64,000 nt of DNA from PALSA-612 sp963742925 (GTDB lineage Bacteria > Actinomycetota > Thermoleophilia > Gaiellales > Gaiellaceae), in the NCBI GenBank assembly GCA_963742925.1, contig CAVUNV010000009.1, positions 248,001-312,000 on the forward strand. Reading direction: 5' to 3'. The notes under the pieces are model-generated. The model was not told where the DNA came from. It saw only the letters and a list, made by a program, of their open reading frames with translations, and did no database searches. Of this stretch, positions 24,606 to 33,390 are shown piece after piece. Position 1 is the stretch's first letter. Each line of letters starts with the position of its first letter. A program made the translations under genes and the position numbers.

Positions 24606-24796
24606 CACCCGGATTGTAGGGCGCGAGCACCAGCCGGGCGCGTGCCAATTCCCGGACCTTGGCCGGGCGGGCCAGGGCTCGCGCGGGCGTCAGGGTTTCG
24701 GCTGGTTTTGGTGGGTTGTGTTGCCCCGGTGTTGCCTCCGCGGCAGGCCTTAGCCCAACAGGCACCGATCGGGGATGCCACGTATCCTTGGGAGTC

Positions 24797-25138
24797 GTGC
24801 TGGAGCACGATCGGCTGCCAGAGCCAGATCCTCGGCCATGGGTTCGGATCACTTCGTTCGAGGCGGAGTCGCCCGAGCAGCTGCGCCGGACGATGCTGTT
24901 CGTCGAGCAGCAGGTCGTGCCGGCAACTCGCGACGCACCGGGGTGGAAGGGCGTGCTCAACCTGGCGAGCGCTGATGGGCGGCGGGGCATGACGTTGACG
25001 TTCTGGGACAGCCTGGAGACGCTCGTTGCCAGTGGACGCGACGCGAACATGTTTCTCGGGTCCGCCTCGGCGGCCGGAGTGGACGTCGTCAGCCGCGTCG
25101 AACGGCTCGAGGTGATACTGGAAGAGCGACCGGAGTGA
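24797..25138 (+). CDS. ABM-like dimeric alpha-beta barrel protein upstream of R2lox
   Basis: A 113-residue protein starting at GTG 24797 with GGGAG just upstream. The pattern RITSFEAESPEQLRR, FVEQQVVPATRDAPGWKG and MTLTFWDSLETLVAS resembles the antibiotic biosynthesis monooxygenase/stress-responsive barrel fold. Its stop overlaps the GTG of the R2lox gene (GTGA), so it is probably a partner or works on the same substrate. No cofactor motif is visible. Confidence 0.7.
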   Translation: MLEHDRLPEPDPRPWVRITSFEAESPEQLRRTMLFVEQQVVPATRDAPGWKGVLNLASADGRRGMTLTFWDSLETLVASGRDANMFLGSASAAGVDVVSRVERLEVILEERPE

Positions 25139-26028
25139 CCCGTCGCACCGGCTACACGCCGATCGTCTATCTGGCGCGATCGCCGAACGGGGCCGCGCGC
25201 GAGCTGACGAGCCTTCAGAACGGGAAGCGCGATACGGCGGTCCTCGGCCTGTACGAGAAGGCAAAGCGGCTCGGAACCTGGAACCCGACCGAGATCGACT
25301 TCCGCCCTGACATCGCCGACTGGAACGGTCTCTCGGACGACGAGCGCGATCTCCTACTGAGAGTGACATCGCTGTTCGCGGCGGGAGAAGAGGCCGTCAC
25401 ACGGGATCTGCTTCCGCTCGGGCATGTGCTCATGAACGAGGGACGGCTCGACGACGAGCTGTTCCTGACGGCCTGGATCTGGGAAGAGGGGAAGCACGCC
25501 GACTTCTTTCTCCGCTTCGTAAGCGACGTGGTCGCCGACGGGCGCGATCTCAACCGATTCCAGACCGAGGGAGGCAGACAGATACTGGAGCGAGAGCTGC
25601 CGCGAGCGAGGCGAGCGCTGCTCTTCGACCAGACCCCGGCAGCCCAGACGCGGGCGCTCACCACCTACTGCCTCATCGTCGAGGGCGTCCTCGCCGAGGC
25701 AGGGCACCGCATCTTCAGCGCGGTCCTCGACGACAGAGGTCTCCTGCCGGGGTTGCGGGCCGGCCTGAAGCTAGTCAGACGTGACGAGTCGCGTCACGTC
25801 GCCTACGGCATGCACACCCTCGCACGCCTCATCCGTATCGACCCTGCCAATCGAGAGATCGCCCGCGCACAGGTTCGGAAGCTGGTTCCCATGGCCCTAA
25901 CGCTCGCCCATGAGGCTCTGGCGCCGCACCCCAACGCGCCATCCAGAGCCCAGTCTGCGATCAACAAACCGCTCGAGAGACTCCATCGCCGACTGCTACG
26001 AATCGAAAGCCCCGGGGCAAACCGTTGA
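25135..26028 (+). CDS. R2-like ligand-binding oxidase (R2lox)
   Basis: A 297-residue ferritin-like protein of the ribonucleotide reductase R2 superfamily. All predicted metal ligands are present: E85, E118, H121, E183, E218 and H221 (in GEEAV, WEEGKH, IVEGVL and DESRH). The Val and Tyr that form the ether cross-link of Mn/Fe R2lox enzymes are conserved as V88 and Y178. Every position is offset by exactly 16 from the Geobacillus kaustophilus numbering as I recall it. Expected to be a two-electron oxidase binding a fatty-acid-like ligand, as in Rv0233. It is coupled to the ABM-like gene. Confidence 0.9.
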   Translation: MTRRTGYTPIVYLARSPNGAARELTSLQNGKRDTAVLGLYEKAKRLGTWNPTEIDFRPDIADWNGLSDDERDLLLRVTSLFAAGEEAVTRDLLPLGHVLMNEGRLDDELFLTAWIWEEGKHADFFLRFVSDVVADGRDLNRFQTEGGRQILERELPRARRALLFDQTPAAQTRALTTYCLIVEGVLAEAGHRIFSAVLDDRGLLPGLRAGLKLVRRDESRHVAYGMHTLARLIRIDPANREIARAQVRKLVPMALTLAHEALAPHPNAPSRAQSAINKPLERLHRRLLRIESPGANR

Positions 26029-26037
26029 TCGTGTCTA

Positions 26038-26111
26038 AGGGCCCGCCAGGATTCGAACCTGGGACCGGCGGATTATGAGTCCGCTGCTCTGACCAGCTGA
26101 GCTACGGGCCC
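26038..26111 (-). tRNA. tRNA with CAT anticodon (elongator Met or Ile2)
   Basis: A cloverleaf folds on the minus strand: acceptor GGGCCCG/CGGGCCC, D arm TAGCTCAGCTGGTCAGAGCA, anticodon stem GCGGA/TCCGC around CTCATAA (anticodon CAT), and T arm CCAGG-TTCGAAT-CCTGG. CAT can be elongator Met or, after lysidine modification, Ile2; I cannot separate these by eye. The CCA is not encoded. The discriminator base reads T, where A is usual for both families. Confidence 0.93.
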
Positions 26112-26293
26112 GACCGGGCAGAGGCTAGCGCGGCAATCCAGGCGATGCCGCCGCCGCGACCGACACGGCGGGCGCGGCTCACCAACGCCGGCATCCAAGG
26201 CGACGCGGCCGGAGGCTTGCGAGCGGCTAGCAGAGGCTGGACGGACGCACGTGACACGGGCGCCCGGAACAGTCACAATGTCCCGCGAAAGCG

Positions 26294-26302
26294 AGGAGGA
26301 GG
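26294..26302 (+). promoter_or_regulatory. Ribosome binding site deciding the YjbQ start
   Basis: AGGAGGAGG lies 8 bases before GTG at 26311. This favours that start over ATG at 26278, which would place the purine run inside the coding sequence. Confidence 0.7.
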
Positions 26303-26310
26303 AAGCCCAC

Positions 26311-26763
26311 GTGAAGGTCTTTCAGCACGAGACGCATCTTCGGACGGCCGGCTGGCTCGCCGTTCGGGACATCACGGCCGAGGTGACGGAGGTCGTCAGG
26401 GAGAGCGCCGTCCACGACGGCATCGCCTGCATCTACTCGCCCCACACGACCTGCTGCGTCCGCGTCAACGAGTTCGAGCAGGGCTTCCTCGAGGACTTCA
26501 GCGAGCTGCTTCGCCGGCTCTGCCCTCCCGACAGCTACTACGCCCACGACGACTGGGATCGCCGCACCGAGAACATCTGCCCCGAGGACATGGACAAGGG
26601 CAACGGGCACTCGCACTGCATGGCGATGCTGCTCGGCGGCGCCGGCGAGTCCGTTCCGATCCGGAACGGCGAGCTCCAGCTCGGCCAGTGGCAGCGCGTG
26701 CTCTTCATCGAGCTCGACCGCGAGCGCGACCGGCGCTGGATCGTCCAGGTCGTCGGACACTAA
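26311..26763 (+). CDS. YjbQ/UPF0047 family protein (secondary thiamine-phosphate synthase)
   Basis: A 150-residue protein. The family signature region is clear: IACIYSPHTTCCVRVNEFEQ, HDDWDRRTENICPEDMDKGN, NGHSHCMAMLLGG and GQWQRVLFIELD, with metal-binding histidines. Members can make thiamine phosphate in vitro, but the natural role is unsettled. The GTG at 26311 follows a strong ribosome site. Confidence 0.88.
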   Translation: MKVFQHETHLRTAGWLAVRDITAEVTEVVRESAVHDGIACIYSPHTTCCVRVNEFEQGFLEDFSELLRRLCPPDSYYAHDDWDRRTENICPEDMDKGNGHSHCMAMLLGGAGESVPIRNGELQLGQWQRVLFIELDRERDRRWIVQVVGH

Positions 26764-26779
26764 GCGGCGCGGCCGGCGG

Positions 26780-27370
26780 CTAGATCAAGCCGCACCAGCG
26801 CGCCGTGTTCGGCCACGGGTAGAAGCCGCGACCCGAGCGGTAGGCGCGCTCGGCGACCCAGATCTGCTCGAGTGGTGACCAGTGGTCGGCTGTGCCCTTG
26901 CGGCGCAGCAACGCGGCACCGTAGGCCTGCTGGAAGCTCAGGTCCATCTGCAGGCCTCCGTAGTAGGGCGCATTCGGATCGTTCCAGGCGCCCTCGTAGT
27001 GGTGGATGCACAGCCACGCCTTGAGGCGCGCCGGGTGCTGGGCCTCGTGTTGCGCCTGGACTGCGCGACGTGCCCAGAGCGTGAGCACGCTCCGGCGGTA
27101 GCCGAGGCTCGGCGAACGCTCGGCCGACGCGGTGTACGGCGACCGCCGGGCCGACATGACCGACTGCCACCTCCACACCTCGTCCCGTACCTCGTGGATG
27201 GCGCTGAGCGTCCGGCGGAGCTGCGCCTGGTACACGACCCGCTGGGCCTGGGCTGCGTTCGACCGGGTTGCCTCGGCCTGCTGTGGCACGACGATCGCGC
27301 CAATTGAAAGTGCTGCTGCCAGCCCCGCTGCGGCGACAAGCAGCAGCACCCGTGATTTCCTCACGCGCAC
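26780..27370 (-). CDS. Secreted Rpf-like transglycosylase-domain protein
   Basis: A 196-residue exported protein. Signal peptide VLLLVAAAGLAAALSIGAIV, then a helical linker rich in Arg and Gln, and a C-terminal lysozyme-like domain with LCIHHYEGAWNDPNAPYYGG (Glu a likely acid), LQMDLSFQQAYG, and ERAYRSGRGFYPWPNTARWC. This fits the resuscitation-promoting-factor/transglycosylase-like group that cuts peptidoglycan. Start GTG at 27370 with GAGGAGG at 27375-27381 in mRNA sense. Confidence 0.8.
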   Translation of the reverse strand: MRVRKSRVLLLVAAAGLAAALSIGAIVVPQQAEATRSNAAQAQRVVYQAQLRRTLSAIHEVRDEVWRWQSVMSARRSPYTASAERSPSLGYRRSVLTLWARRAVQAQHEAQHPARLKAWLCIHHYEGAWNDPNAPYYGGLQMDLSFQQAYGAALLRRKGTADHWSPLEQIWVAERAYRSGRGFYPWPNTARWCGLI

Positions 27371-27568
27371 ACTGCCTCCTCGAAACTTCTGCGCGACGAC
27401 CCGTGACCTCGGTCCACCAGACCGTGGCTGCCGCCGCTAGTTGTTGTTACATACTGGTCGGCACAGTAGCAGCAGGACCTGACGACACTGTCAGAACGCT
27501 CGGGAAAATCCCTGCAAAACAGAGTTTAAGTTCTCGTTAAGCGATCTGTCGTTCTGGTATGTCGACTG

Positions 27569-28610
27569 TCACAAACTTTTGATCAAAACGGCCGCCAGAC
27601 GCTCCTGGAACGCGTCGATGAGCAGCTCGCTGTCGAGCAGCAGCTGTCCATGGTCGATGAGACCCGAGCCGAGCCCACGCTGCACCGACTCGACGAGCTG
27701 CCGGTCCTCGCGGCCGACCTGGTCGTTCGAACTCGAGCAGCTCTCGCATCGTCTGCTCGGCGACGTCGGGGCCGAAGAAGTAGTCCAGGAAGCCGGCCGT
27801 CCGCTCCGGCCCGACAGGCCACACCGGGCCGATCGAGAGATTCGTGGCGCCTGGGTAGACGATCACCTTGAGCGCCGGCCAGACGAGGTGGAACTGGCAG
27901 CCGCGGTCCCCGTCACCGTCCTTACGGCGCTCGCCGTACTGGCTGAGCAGGCGATCGGCGACCTCGAGCCGGTACGCATCCGGGTCGACGTCGACGAGGG
28001 CACTGAACCCCTTGTGGGCGACGGGACAGTGGTAGCACTCGAGGTAGTTCTCGACGGCAACCTTCCAGTTGGCGGCAAGCTCGAACTCGGCGCGTTCCCG
28101 GAAGACGAGCTTCGTCGGATCGATCAGCTCCGGCAGCTTGCCGAGCGTGTCGGCGAGGGGCGCCGCGTCGAGATCCGTGTTGACGAACACGAGTGGGCCC
28201 CAGCTGTCCACGAGAACGGGCCGCAGGCCCAGCTGACCGGGATCGAAGCTCTCCTCGCGCTCCGACCGCGGCGCCGACCGGAGCGACCCGTCGAGGCCGT
28301 ACGTCCAGGCGTGGTACGGGCACTGCAGCGTCTCCCGGCGGCCGCGCTCCTGCACGATCTCCGAGCCACGGTGACGACAGACGTTCAGGAACGCACGCAG
28401 CGTGTCGTCGCGGTCGCGGACGACGACGACCGGCGCCGCACCTGCACGGCAGGGGAAGCGCTCGCCGGGTTGCTCCACCCAGTCGAGCGGCCCCACGTAG
28501 TGCCACGCACCGCGGAAGACGAGCTCCTGTTCGTGGCGCAGGACGTCCGGTGACGAGTACCAGTCCCAGGGAAGCGTCGCGCCTCGGGTACGGCGAGCGG
28601 TTGTGCTCAT
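27569..28610 (-). pseudogene. Rieske aromatic-ring-hydroxylating oxygenase alpha subunit, one frameshift
   Basis: The main frame shows the Rieske ligands C-R-H and C-P-Y-H (LNVCRHRGSE, LQCPYHAWTYG) and the mononuclear iron site ENYLECYHCPVAHKG, all intact. After TMRELLEFE the frame turns to nonsense. Dropping one base near 27729 restores the expected tail (DQVGREDR, then LIDHGQLLLDSELLIDAFQE) ending at 27569. Without the shift the protein would run to 27537 with an unrelated tail. Either a recent pseudogene or a sequencing indel. The substrate is unknown; a cupin gene lies divergently upstream. Confidence 0.8.
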
Positions 28611-28644
28611 GCCGCGATTCTGACGGGTCGGTTAGCGTCCAAGC

Positions 28645-29001
28645 GTGGAGATCCGCGCCCGCGACCGCGCCGAGCCGTTCACGACGAAGGACGGCAGCAC
28701 GATCCGCGAGCTGCTCGGGCCGACGACGGCACCGGTCCGGTCCCAGAGCCTCGCCGAGGCGGCGCTCGCGCCGGGCCAGGCGACCGAGCGCCACTACCAC
28801 GCGGCGAGCGAGGAGCTCTACTACCTGCTCGACGGCGAGGGGGAGATGGAGATCGACGGCGAGCGCGCGCAGGTCGGCCCGGGAGACGCGATCCTGATCC
28901 CGGCCGGTGCCTGGCACCAGATCACCGCGGCCGGCGCGGGGCTGCGCTTCCTCTGCTGCTGCTCGCCGCCGTACCGGCACGAGGACACGTTCTTCGCCTA
29001 G
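28645..29001 (+). CDS. Cupin-domain protein
   Basis: A 118-residue single cupin. Motif 1 is ERHYHAASEELYYLLDGEGE and motif 2 PGDAILIPAGAWHQI, keeping the His and Glu metal ligands. It could be a small dioxygenase, isomerase or ligand sensor. GTG start at 28645. It is divergent from the Rieske oxygenase gene and 25 bases before the LLM gene. Confidence 0.88.
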   Translation: MEIRARDRAEPFTTKDGSTIRELLGPTTAPVRSQSLAEAALAPGQATERHYHAASEELYYLLDGEGEMEIDGERAQVGPGDAILIPAGAWHQITAAGAGLRFLCCCSPPYRHEDTFFA

Positions 29002-29026
29002 GCGCCGGCAGGTAGCGTTCGCGCCC

Positions 29027-29788
29027 GTGATCCGTGTCGGCGTATCGGTTCGCCCGCAGCACGGCGACTTCGCCCGCATGCGGGAGGCGTGGCTCCGTGC
29101 CGAGGACATGGGCGCGGACACGCTGTTCACGTGGGATCACTTCTACCCGCTCTTCGGCGAGCGGGACGGCAAGCACTTCGAGTGCATGACCCTGCTCGCG
29201 GCGATGGCCGAGGCGACCGAGCGGATCGAGTTCGGAGCGCTGGTGATCTGCAACGCGTACCGGAACCCGAACCTGGTCGCGGACATGACGCGGACGATCG
29301 ACCACATCTCGGGCGGCCGTCACTTCCTCGGCATCGGCTCGGGATGGTTCGAGCGCGACTTCGACGAGTACGGCTACGAGTTCGGGACGGCCGGCAGCCG
29401 CCTGCGGGCGCTCGACGCGGCGCTGCCGGTGATCAAGGAGCGATGGTCGAAGCTCAACCCGCCGCCCACGCGACGGATCCCGATCCTGATCGGCGGCGGC
29501 GGCGAGAAGGTCACGCTTCGGATCACCGCCGAGCACGCCGACGTCTGGCACGCCATGGGTGACGTCGAGAAAATGCGCCACAAGTGCGCAGTCCTCGACG
29601 AGTGGTGCGCCAAGGTCGGGCGCGACCCGAAGGAGATCGAGCGCTCGACGTTCGTCAACGACGCGCTCGACCAGCTCGACGATTTCGTCGACATCGGCGT
29701 CACGCACCTCGTCGTCGGGGCCGGTGGGCCCGACTTCGATCTCGAGCCGCTGCGGAAGCTCGTCGCGTGGCGTGACGCGCGCAGCTAG
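29027..29788 (+). CDS. LLM-class F420-dependent oxidoreductase
   Basis: A 253-residue luciferase-like barrel beginning IRVGVSVRPQHGDFA. Family blocks: ADTLFTWDHFYPLFGERDGK, FGALVICNAYRNPNLVADM, SGGRHFLGIGSGWFERDFDE and RRIPILIGGGGEK. GTG at 29027 is set by the first strand. It follows the cupin gene and is a paralogue in type of the gene at 10838. Confidence 0.87.
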   Translation: MIRVGVSVRPQHGDFARMREAWLRAEDMGADTLFTWDHFYPLFGERDGKHFECMTLLAAMAEATERIEFGALVICNAYRNPNLVADMTRTIDHISGGRHFLGIGSGWFERDFDEYGYEFGTAGSRLRALDAALPVIKERWSKLNPPPTRRIPILIGGGGEKVTLRITAEHADVWHAMGDVEKMRHKCAVLDEWCAKVGRDPKEIERSTFVNDALDQLDDFVDIGVTHLVVGAGGPDFDLEPLRKLVAWRDARS

Positions 29789-29800
29789 CGGCCCAAGTCA

Positions 29801-30376
29801 CTAGCGGCCCAGCCCGACGTACTCGTCGTTCGGTCGCCAGCCGAGACCGCTTGCGAGCCGGTTCGTGAAGTTGAACATGGCCGCGACCTCGGCGATGTCC
29901 ATGATGTCCTCGTCCGTCCAGCCCGCCTCGCGCAATGCCTCGACATCGGCCTCGGTGCACGACGACGAGCGCTCGGTGAGCTTCAGCGCGAAGTCCAGCA
30001 TCGCGCGCTCCTTCGGCTCCACCCGCGCGTAGGCATGGTTCGACGCGAGCTGCTCGACGAGCAGCGGGTCGCCGGTCAGCTTCCGCAGCGCGGCCGAGTG
30101 CGAGACGATGCAGTAGTGGCAGCGGTTCGTGGTCGAGACCACGACGGCGATCATCTCGCGCTGCGCCTTCGTGAGGCCCGACTCGCCGCGCATCAACTCG
30201 TCGTAGAACTCGTTCCAGAGCTGGAGATGGCGCGGCCGGATCGCGTAGACGCGCAGCACGTTCGGCACGAACCCGAGCTTCTCGAGCGGTTTCGCCCACA
30301 GCTCGGCGACGTCGGCTCCGACCTCGTCCTCGGCCGGGACATGCAGCCAGCAGATCGGTTCGGTCTCGATCGCCAC
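29801..30376 (-). CDS. AhpD/carboxymuconolactone decarboxylase-like peroxidase-related protein
   Basis: A 191-residue all-helical protein. It has the redox motif NRCHYCIVSHSAALRK, i.e. CxxC followed by His as in AhpD and YnfG-type peroxidase-related proteins, and a helix before it (REMIAVVVSTT). It likely acts in peroxide defence. GTG start at 30376. Convergent with the LLM gene, 12 bases apart. Confidence 0.87.
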   Translation of the reverse strand: MAIETEPICWLHVPAEDEVGADVAELWAKPLEKLGFVPNVLRVYAIRPRHLQLWNEFYDELMRGESGLTKAQREMIAVVVSTTNRCHYCIVSHSAALRKLTGDPLLVEQLASNHAYARVEPKERAMLDFALKLTERSSSCTEADVEALREAGWTDEDIMDIAEVAAMFNFTNRLASGLGWRPNDEYVGLGR

Positions 30377-30425
30377 ACGGAGACTCTATCCGCACCGTTC
30401 CGGGCGGTCCGGCGAAGATAGGAGC

Positions 30426-31070
30426 GTGGAGATCGACCAGCTCTCGAGCGGCGCCGCCATGCGCGTGACGGGAACGGGCCCGCGGGCGGTCGTCTGTGTG
30501 AACGGCGGCCAGGGGACGGAGGTGCCCGGAACCTGGAGTGCGACGCTCGAATGGCTCGTCCGGGGCCTCGCACCCGGCCTCCCCGGGCTTCGGTTCGGGG
30601 AGGTGCGCTACCGGATCAAGTCGTGGAAGCAGCTCGACAAGTGTGTCGAGGACGCCCGGGCCGCCATCGAGCGGCTCGGCGGGGAGCGGACTCTGATGCT
30701 CGGGTTCTCGATGGGCGGCGCCGTCTCGATCGCGGCCGCCGATCACGACGGCGTGGCGGAGGTCCTCGGACTCGGCCCCTGGATCCCGGACCGCCTCGAC
30801 GTCTCGCCGCTCCGCGGCAAGCGGCTCGTCGTCATCCACGGCGGGCTCGACCGCTGGTTGCCGGGCATCCCCGGCGTCAGCCCGTCGAGCTCGAGGCGCG
30901 GCTTCGATCGGGCCCTCGCGTCCGGCGCCGAGGGCTCGTACACCATGATCCCGGGCGCCGTGCACGGAACGGCGCTGCGCTCGCCGAGCGGAGCCCTCGT
31001 CCCTCTCCCCCGCGCCCGGCGCTGGGCCGCCCTCGTCGGGCAGGAGCTCACCCGCTTCGAGTCCTCCTGA
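30426..31070 (+). CDS. Small alpha/beta-hydrolase-fold protein
   Basis: A 214-residue protein with the nucleophile elbow LGFSMGGAVSIAAAD, the oxyanion-type strand AVVCVNGGQG and a late RLVVIHGGLDRWLPG (Asp) plus GAVHGTAL (His), so a full catalytic triad is plausible. Substrate unknown. It ends before a strong hairpin at 31080-31100. Confidence 0.75.
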   Translation: MEIDQLSSGAAMRVTGTGPRAVVCVNGGQGTEVPGTWSATLEWLVRGLAPGLPGLRFGEVRYRIKSWKQLDKCVEDARAAIERLGGERTLMLGFSMGGAVSIAAADHDGVAEVLGLGPWIPDRLDVSPLRGKRLVVIHGGLDRWLPGIPGVSPSSSRRGFDRALASGAEGSYTMIPGAVHGTALRSPSGALVPLPRARRWAALVGQELTRFESS

Positions 31071-31079
31071 CCGGACACG

Positions 31080-31100
31080 TCCCGGGGCCTGTCCCCGGGA
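31080..31100. terminator. Bidirectional terminator hairpin
   Basis: TCCCGGGG at 31080-31087 pairs with CCCCGGGA at 31093-31100 around a 5-base loop, between the convergent hydrolase and desaturase genes. AAA follows in the plus sense, so the minus sense would have a short T run. Confidence 0.7.
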
Positions 31101-31126
31101 AAGGGCCTCAGCGGACAGCTCGGGGA

Positions 31127-32092
31127 CTAGGCTCTGGCGGGCTCGGAGGCGGGACGCTCGGGCTTCTCGACCTGCCGGCGGCGCATCTGGTCGGCCGTCG
31201 GGAGCTTCACGTCCCACGCGAGGCCGAGCTTCTCGAGGCCGCGGATGATCCACCACGAAAGGTCGTACTGCCACCAGGCGAGGCCGTGACGGGCCGACGA
31301 CGGGAACGCGTGGTGGTTGTTGTGCCAGCCCTCGCCGAAGACGAGGAACGCGACGAACCAGTTGTTCCGCGACTCGTCGCGCGCCCGGTAGTCCTGACGC
31401 CCGAACATGTGGCAGATCGAGTTCACCGCGAAGGTGGCGTGCTGGTAGAGGAAGATCCGGATCAGCCCGCCCCAGATGAGCGCCTCGACGCCGAGCCGGG
31501 TCCCGCCGATCAGGTAGCCGACTGCAAACGGGATCCCGAGCGTCAGGCCGACCCAGACCAGATAGAACCGGTCGATCGTGCGGATCAGCCGGTCCTCGTA
31601 CAGGTCCTTCCCGTACTCGCGTCCCTGCTCCATGCCCATGTTGGAGAACATCCAGCCGACGTGAGCGTGCACGAAGCCCTTGAAGGCGTCCCAGGGGCCC
31701 TCGCCGCGGCCGGCATGCGGCGAGTGCGGGTCGCCCTCCTTGTCCGAGAAGGCGTGGTGCTTGCGATGGTCGGTGACCCACTGCGTGAGCGGGCCCTGAA
31801 CCGTCATGCAGCCGAGGATCGCGAGCAGCCCCTTGACCGGGGCGCGGGCCTCGAAGCTCTTGTGCGAGAAGAAGCGGTGGAAGCCGATCGTCGTCCCGAA
31901 CGCGCAGACCGTGTACATGGCGACGAGAACCAAGACGTCGACCCAGTGGAAGGCGACACCCCAGAGCAGCCCCATGGCGAGCAGGATCCCGACTGGCGGT
32001 ACGATCACTGCTACGAGCGTGACGACCTGGCTGATCCGGCTCGTCCGCTGACGGACGGTGCCGACGCGGGCGCTCTCCTCCGTGATTTCCAT
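31127..32092 (-). CDS. Acyl-CoA/acyl-lipid fatty acid desaturase (delta-9 type)
   Basis: A 321-residue membrane di-iron enzyme. The three histidine boxes are intact: HRFFSH, HRKHH and HNNHH, with four or more hydrophobic helices between. It introduces a double bond in acyl chains. It is divergent, by 80 bases, from the FAD-oxidoreductase/CFA-synthase operon, which can modify such double bonds. Confidence 0.94.
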   Translation of the reverse strand: MEITEESARVGTVRQRTSRISQVVTLVAVIVPPVGILLAMGLLWGVAFHWVDVLVLVAMYTVCAFGTTIGFHRFFSHKSFEARAPVKGLLAILGCMTVQGPLTQWVTDHRKHHAFSDKEGDPHSPHAGRGEGPWDAFKGFVHAHVGWMFSNMGMEQGREYGKDLYEDRLIRTIDRFYLVWVGLTLGIPFAVGYLIGGTRLGVEALIWGGLIRIFLYQHATFAVNSICHMFGRQDYRARDESRNNWFVAFLVFGEGWHNNHHAFPSSARHGLAWWQYDLSWWIIRGLEKLGLAWDVKLPTADQMRRRQVEKPERPASEPARA

Positions 32093-32172
32093 CTTCTACC
32101 CAGTCTACGGAATCGACATGACTCTTCCGCTCTCGACAACCGAAGTTCGACCCTGATCGAATACCGGTTCGG

Positions 32173-33390
32173 ATGTCGATGAGGATCGCCGTGATCGGAT
32201 CGGGCGTGGCCGGGCTCGGCGCCGCGTACCTCCTCTCGCGTGCACACGAGGTGGAGCTGTTCGAGCGGGATACGCGGGCAGGCGGTCACGTCAACACCGT
32301 CGAGCACGCCGGCCTCGGCCTGGACACCGGGTTCATCGTCCACAACGGGCCGAACTACCCGCATCTGAGCCGGCTGTTCGGCGAGCTCGGCGTGCCGGTG
32401 CAGGACTCGGAGATGTCGTTCTCCGTCGCCTGCGGAGACTGCGGCCTCGAGTGGTCGGGCCGCCGGCCGTACGCCCAGGCGCGGAACGTCGCAAGCCCGC
32501 GCTTCCATCGCTTCCTGCTCGAGGTGACCCGCTGGCTGCGAACAGCCGCGTCCACGCTGGACACGTCCGAGGGCCTGTCCCTCGGACAGTACGTGGAGAG
32601 ACACGGCTATTCGGAACGGTTCCGCACGCACTTCCTCGTGCCGCTCACATCCGCACTGTGGTCGACGGCGCCCGAGCAGGCGCTCGACTTCCCGGCCACG
32701 TACGCGATCCGCTTCTTCGACCATCACGGGATGCTCGGCTTCAGGCGCTTCCCCTGGCGCACGGTCTCGGGCGGCAGCCGCCGCTACGTCGAGGCGCTGC
32801 TCGAACGGCTGCGGGGCCGCGCGCACATCGGCCTCGGCGCCCGGGCGGTCAGCCGCAGCGGCGACGGGATCGAGCTGACGACCGACGACGGCGAGACCCG
32901 GCGCTTCGACAAGGCCGTGATCGCCACGCACGCGGACGAGGCGCTCGCCCTGCTCACCGACGCGTCGACGGAGGAGCGAAGTGCCCTCGGCGCGTTCCGC
33001 TACACCGCCAACGAGACCGTCCTGCACACCGACGAGCGCTTCCTTCCCCACTCACGCGCCGCCCGGGCCTCCTGGAACTACCAGGTGAACGGCTCGCTGA
33101 AGCCGACCGTCACCTACTACCTGAACCGCCTGCAAAGGCTGGACGCCGACGAGCACTACTGCGTGACGCTGAACCGCGCCGAGGAGATCGACCCGGAGCG
33201 CGTGATCATGCGCACCGTCTACGACCATCCGCTGTACACGCTCGACACGCTGCGCGGCCAGCGCGAGATCGGCGAGCTGAACGGGACGCGACACACGCTC
33301 TACGCGGGGGCGCACCTCGGCAACGGCTTCCACGAGGACGGCCTCGCCTCCGGCGTCCGCGCCGCGGCTCTGCTCGGGATCGACTGGTGA
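32173..33390 (+). CDS. FAD-dependent oxidoreductase (amine-oxidase-like) of a lipid operon
   Basis: A 405-residue flavoprotein. The dinucleotide-binding motif is IAVIGSGVAGLGAAYLLSR followed by ELFERDTRAGGHVNTV, and the C terminus has YAGAHLGNGFHEDGLASGVR. It is the first gene of a four-gene operon with DUF1365, CFA synthase and PlsC. This order matches the conserved M. tuberculosis trio Rv0449c-Rv0448c-Rv0447c. It probably supplies or removes reducing power in making modified fatty acids (inference). Confidence 0.88.
   Translation: MSMRIAVIGSGVAGLGAAYLLSRAHEVELFERDTRAGGHVNTVEHAGLGLDTGFIVHNGPNYPHLSRLFGELGVPVQDSEMSFSVACGDCGLEWSGRRPYAQARNVASPRFHRFLLEVTRWLRTAASTLDTSEGLSLGQYVERHGYSERFRTHFLVPLTSALWSTAPEQALDFPATYAIRFFDHHGMLGFRRFPWRTVSGGSRRYVEALLERLRGRAHIGLGARAVSRSGDGIELTTDDGETRRFDKAVIATHADEALALLTDASTEERSALGAFRYTANETVLHTDERFLPHSRAARASWNYQVNGSLKPTVTYYLNRLQRLDADEHYCVTLNRAEEIDPERVIMRTVYDHPLYTLDTLRGQREIGELNGTRHTLYAGAHLGNGFHEDGLASGVRAAALLGIDW

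Noticed and set aside
26073..26276. A small frame ending VAQLVRAADS over the tRNA
   Set aside because: That ending is the well-known false translation of a tRNA gene.
29700..31781. A 693-codon minus frame over three genes
   Set aside because: It crosses opposite-strand genes with clear families and has no own motif.
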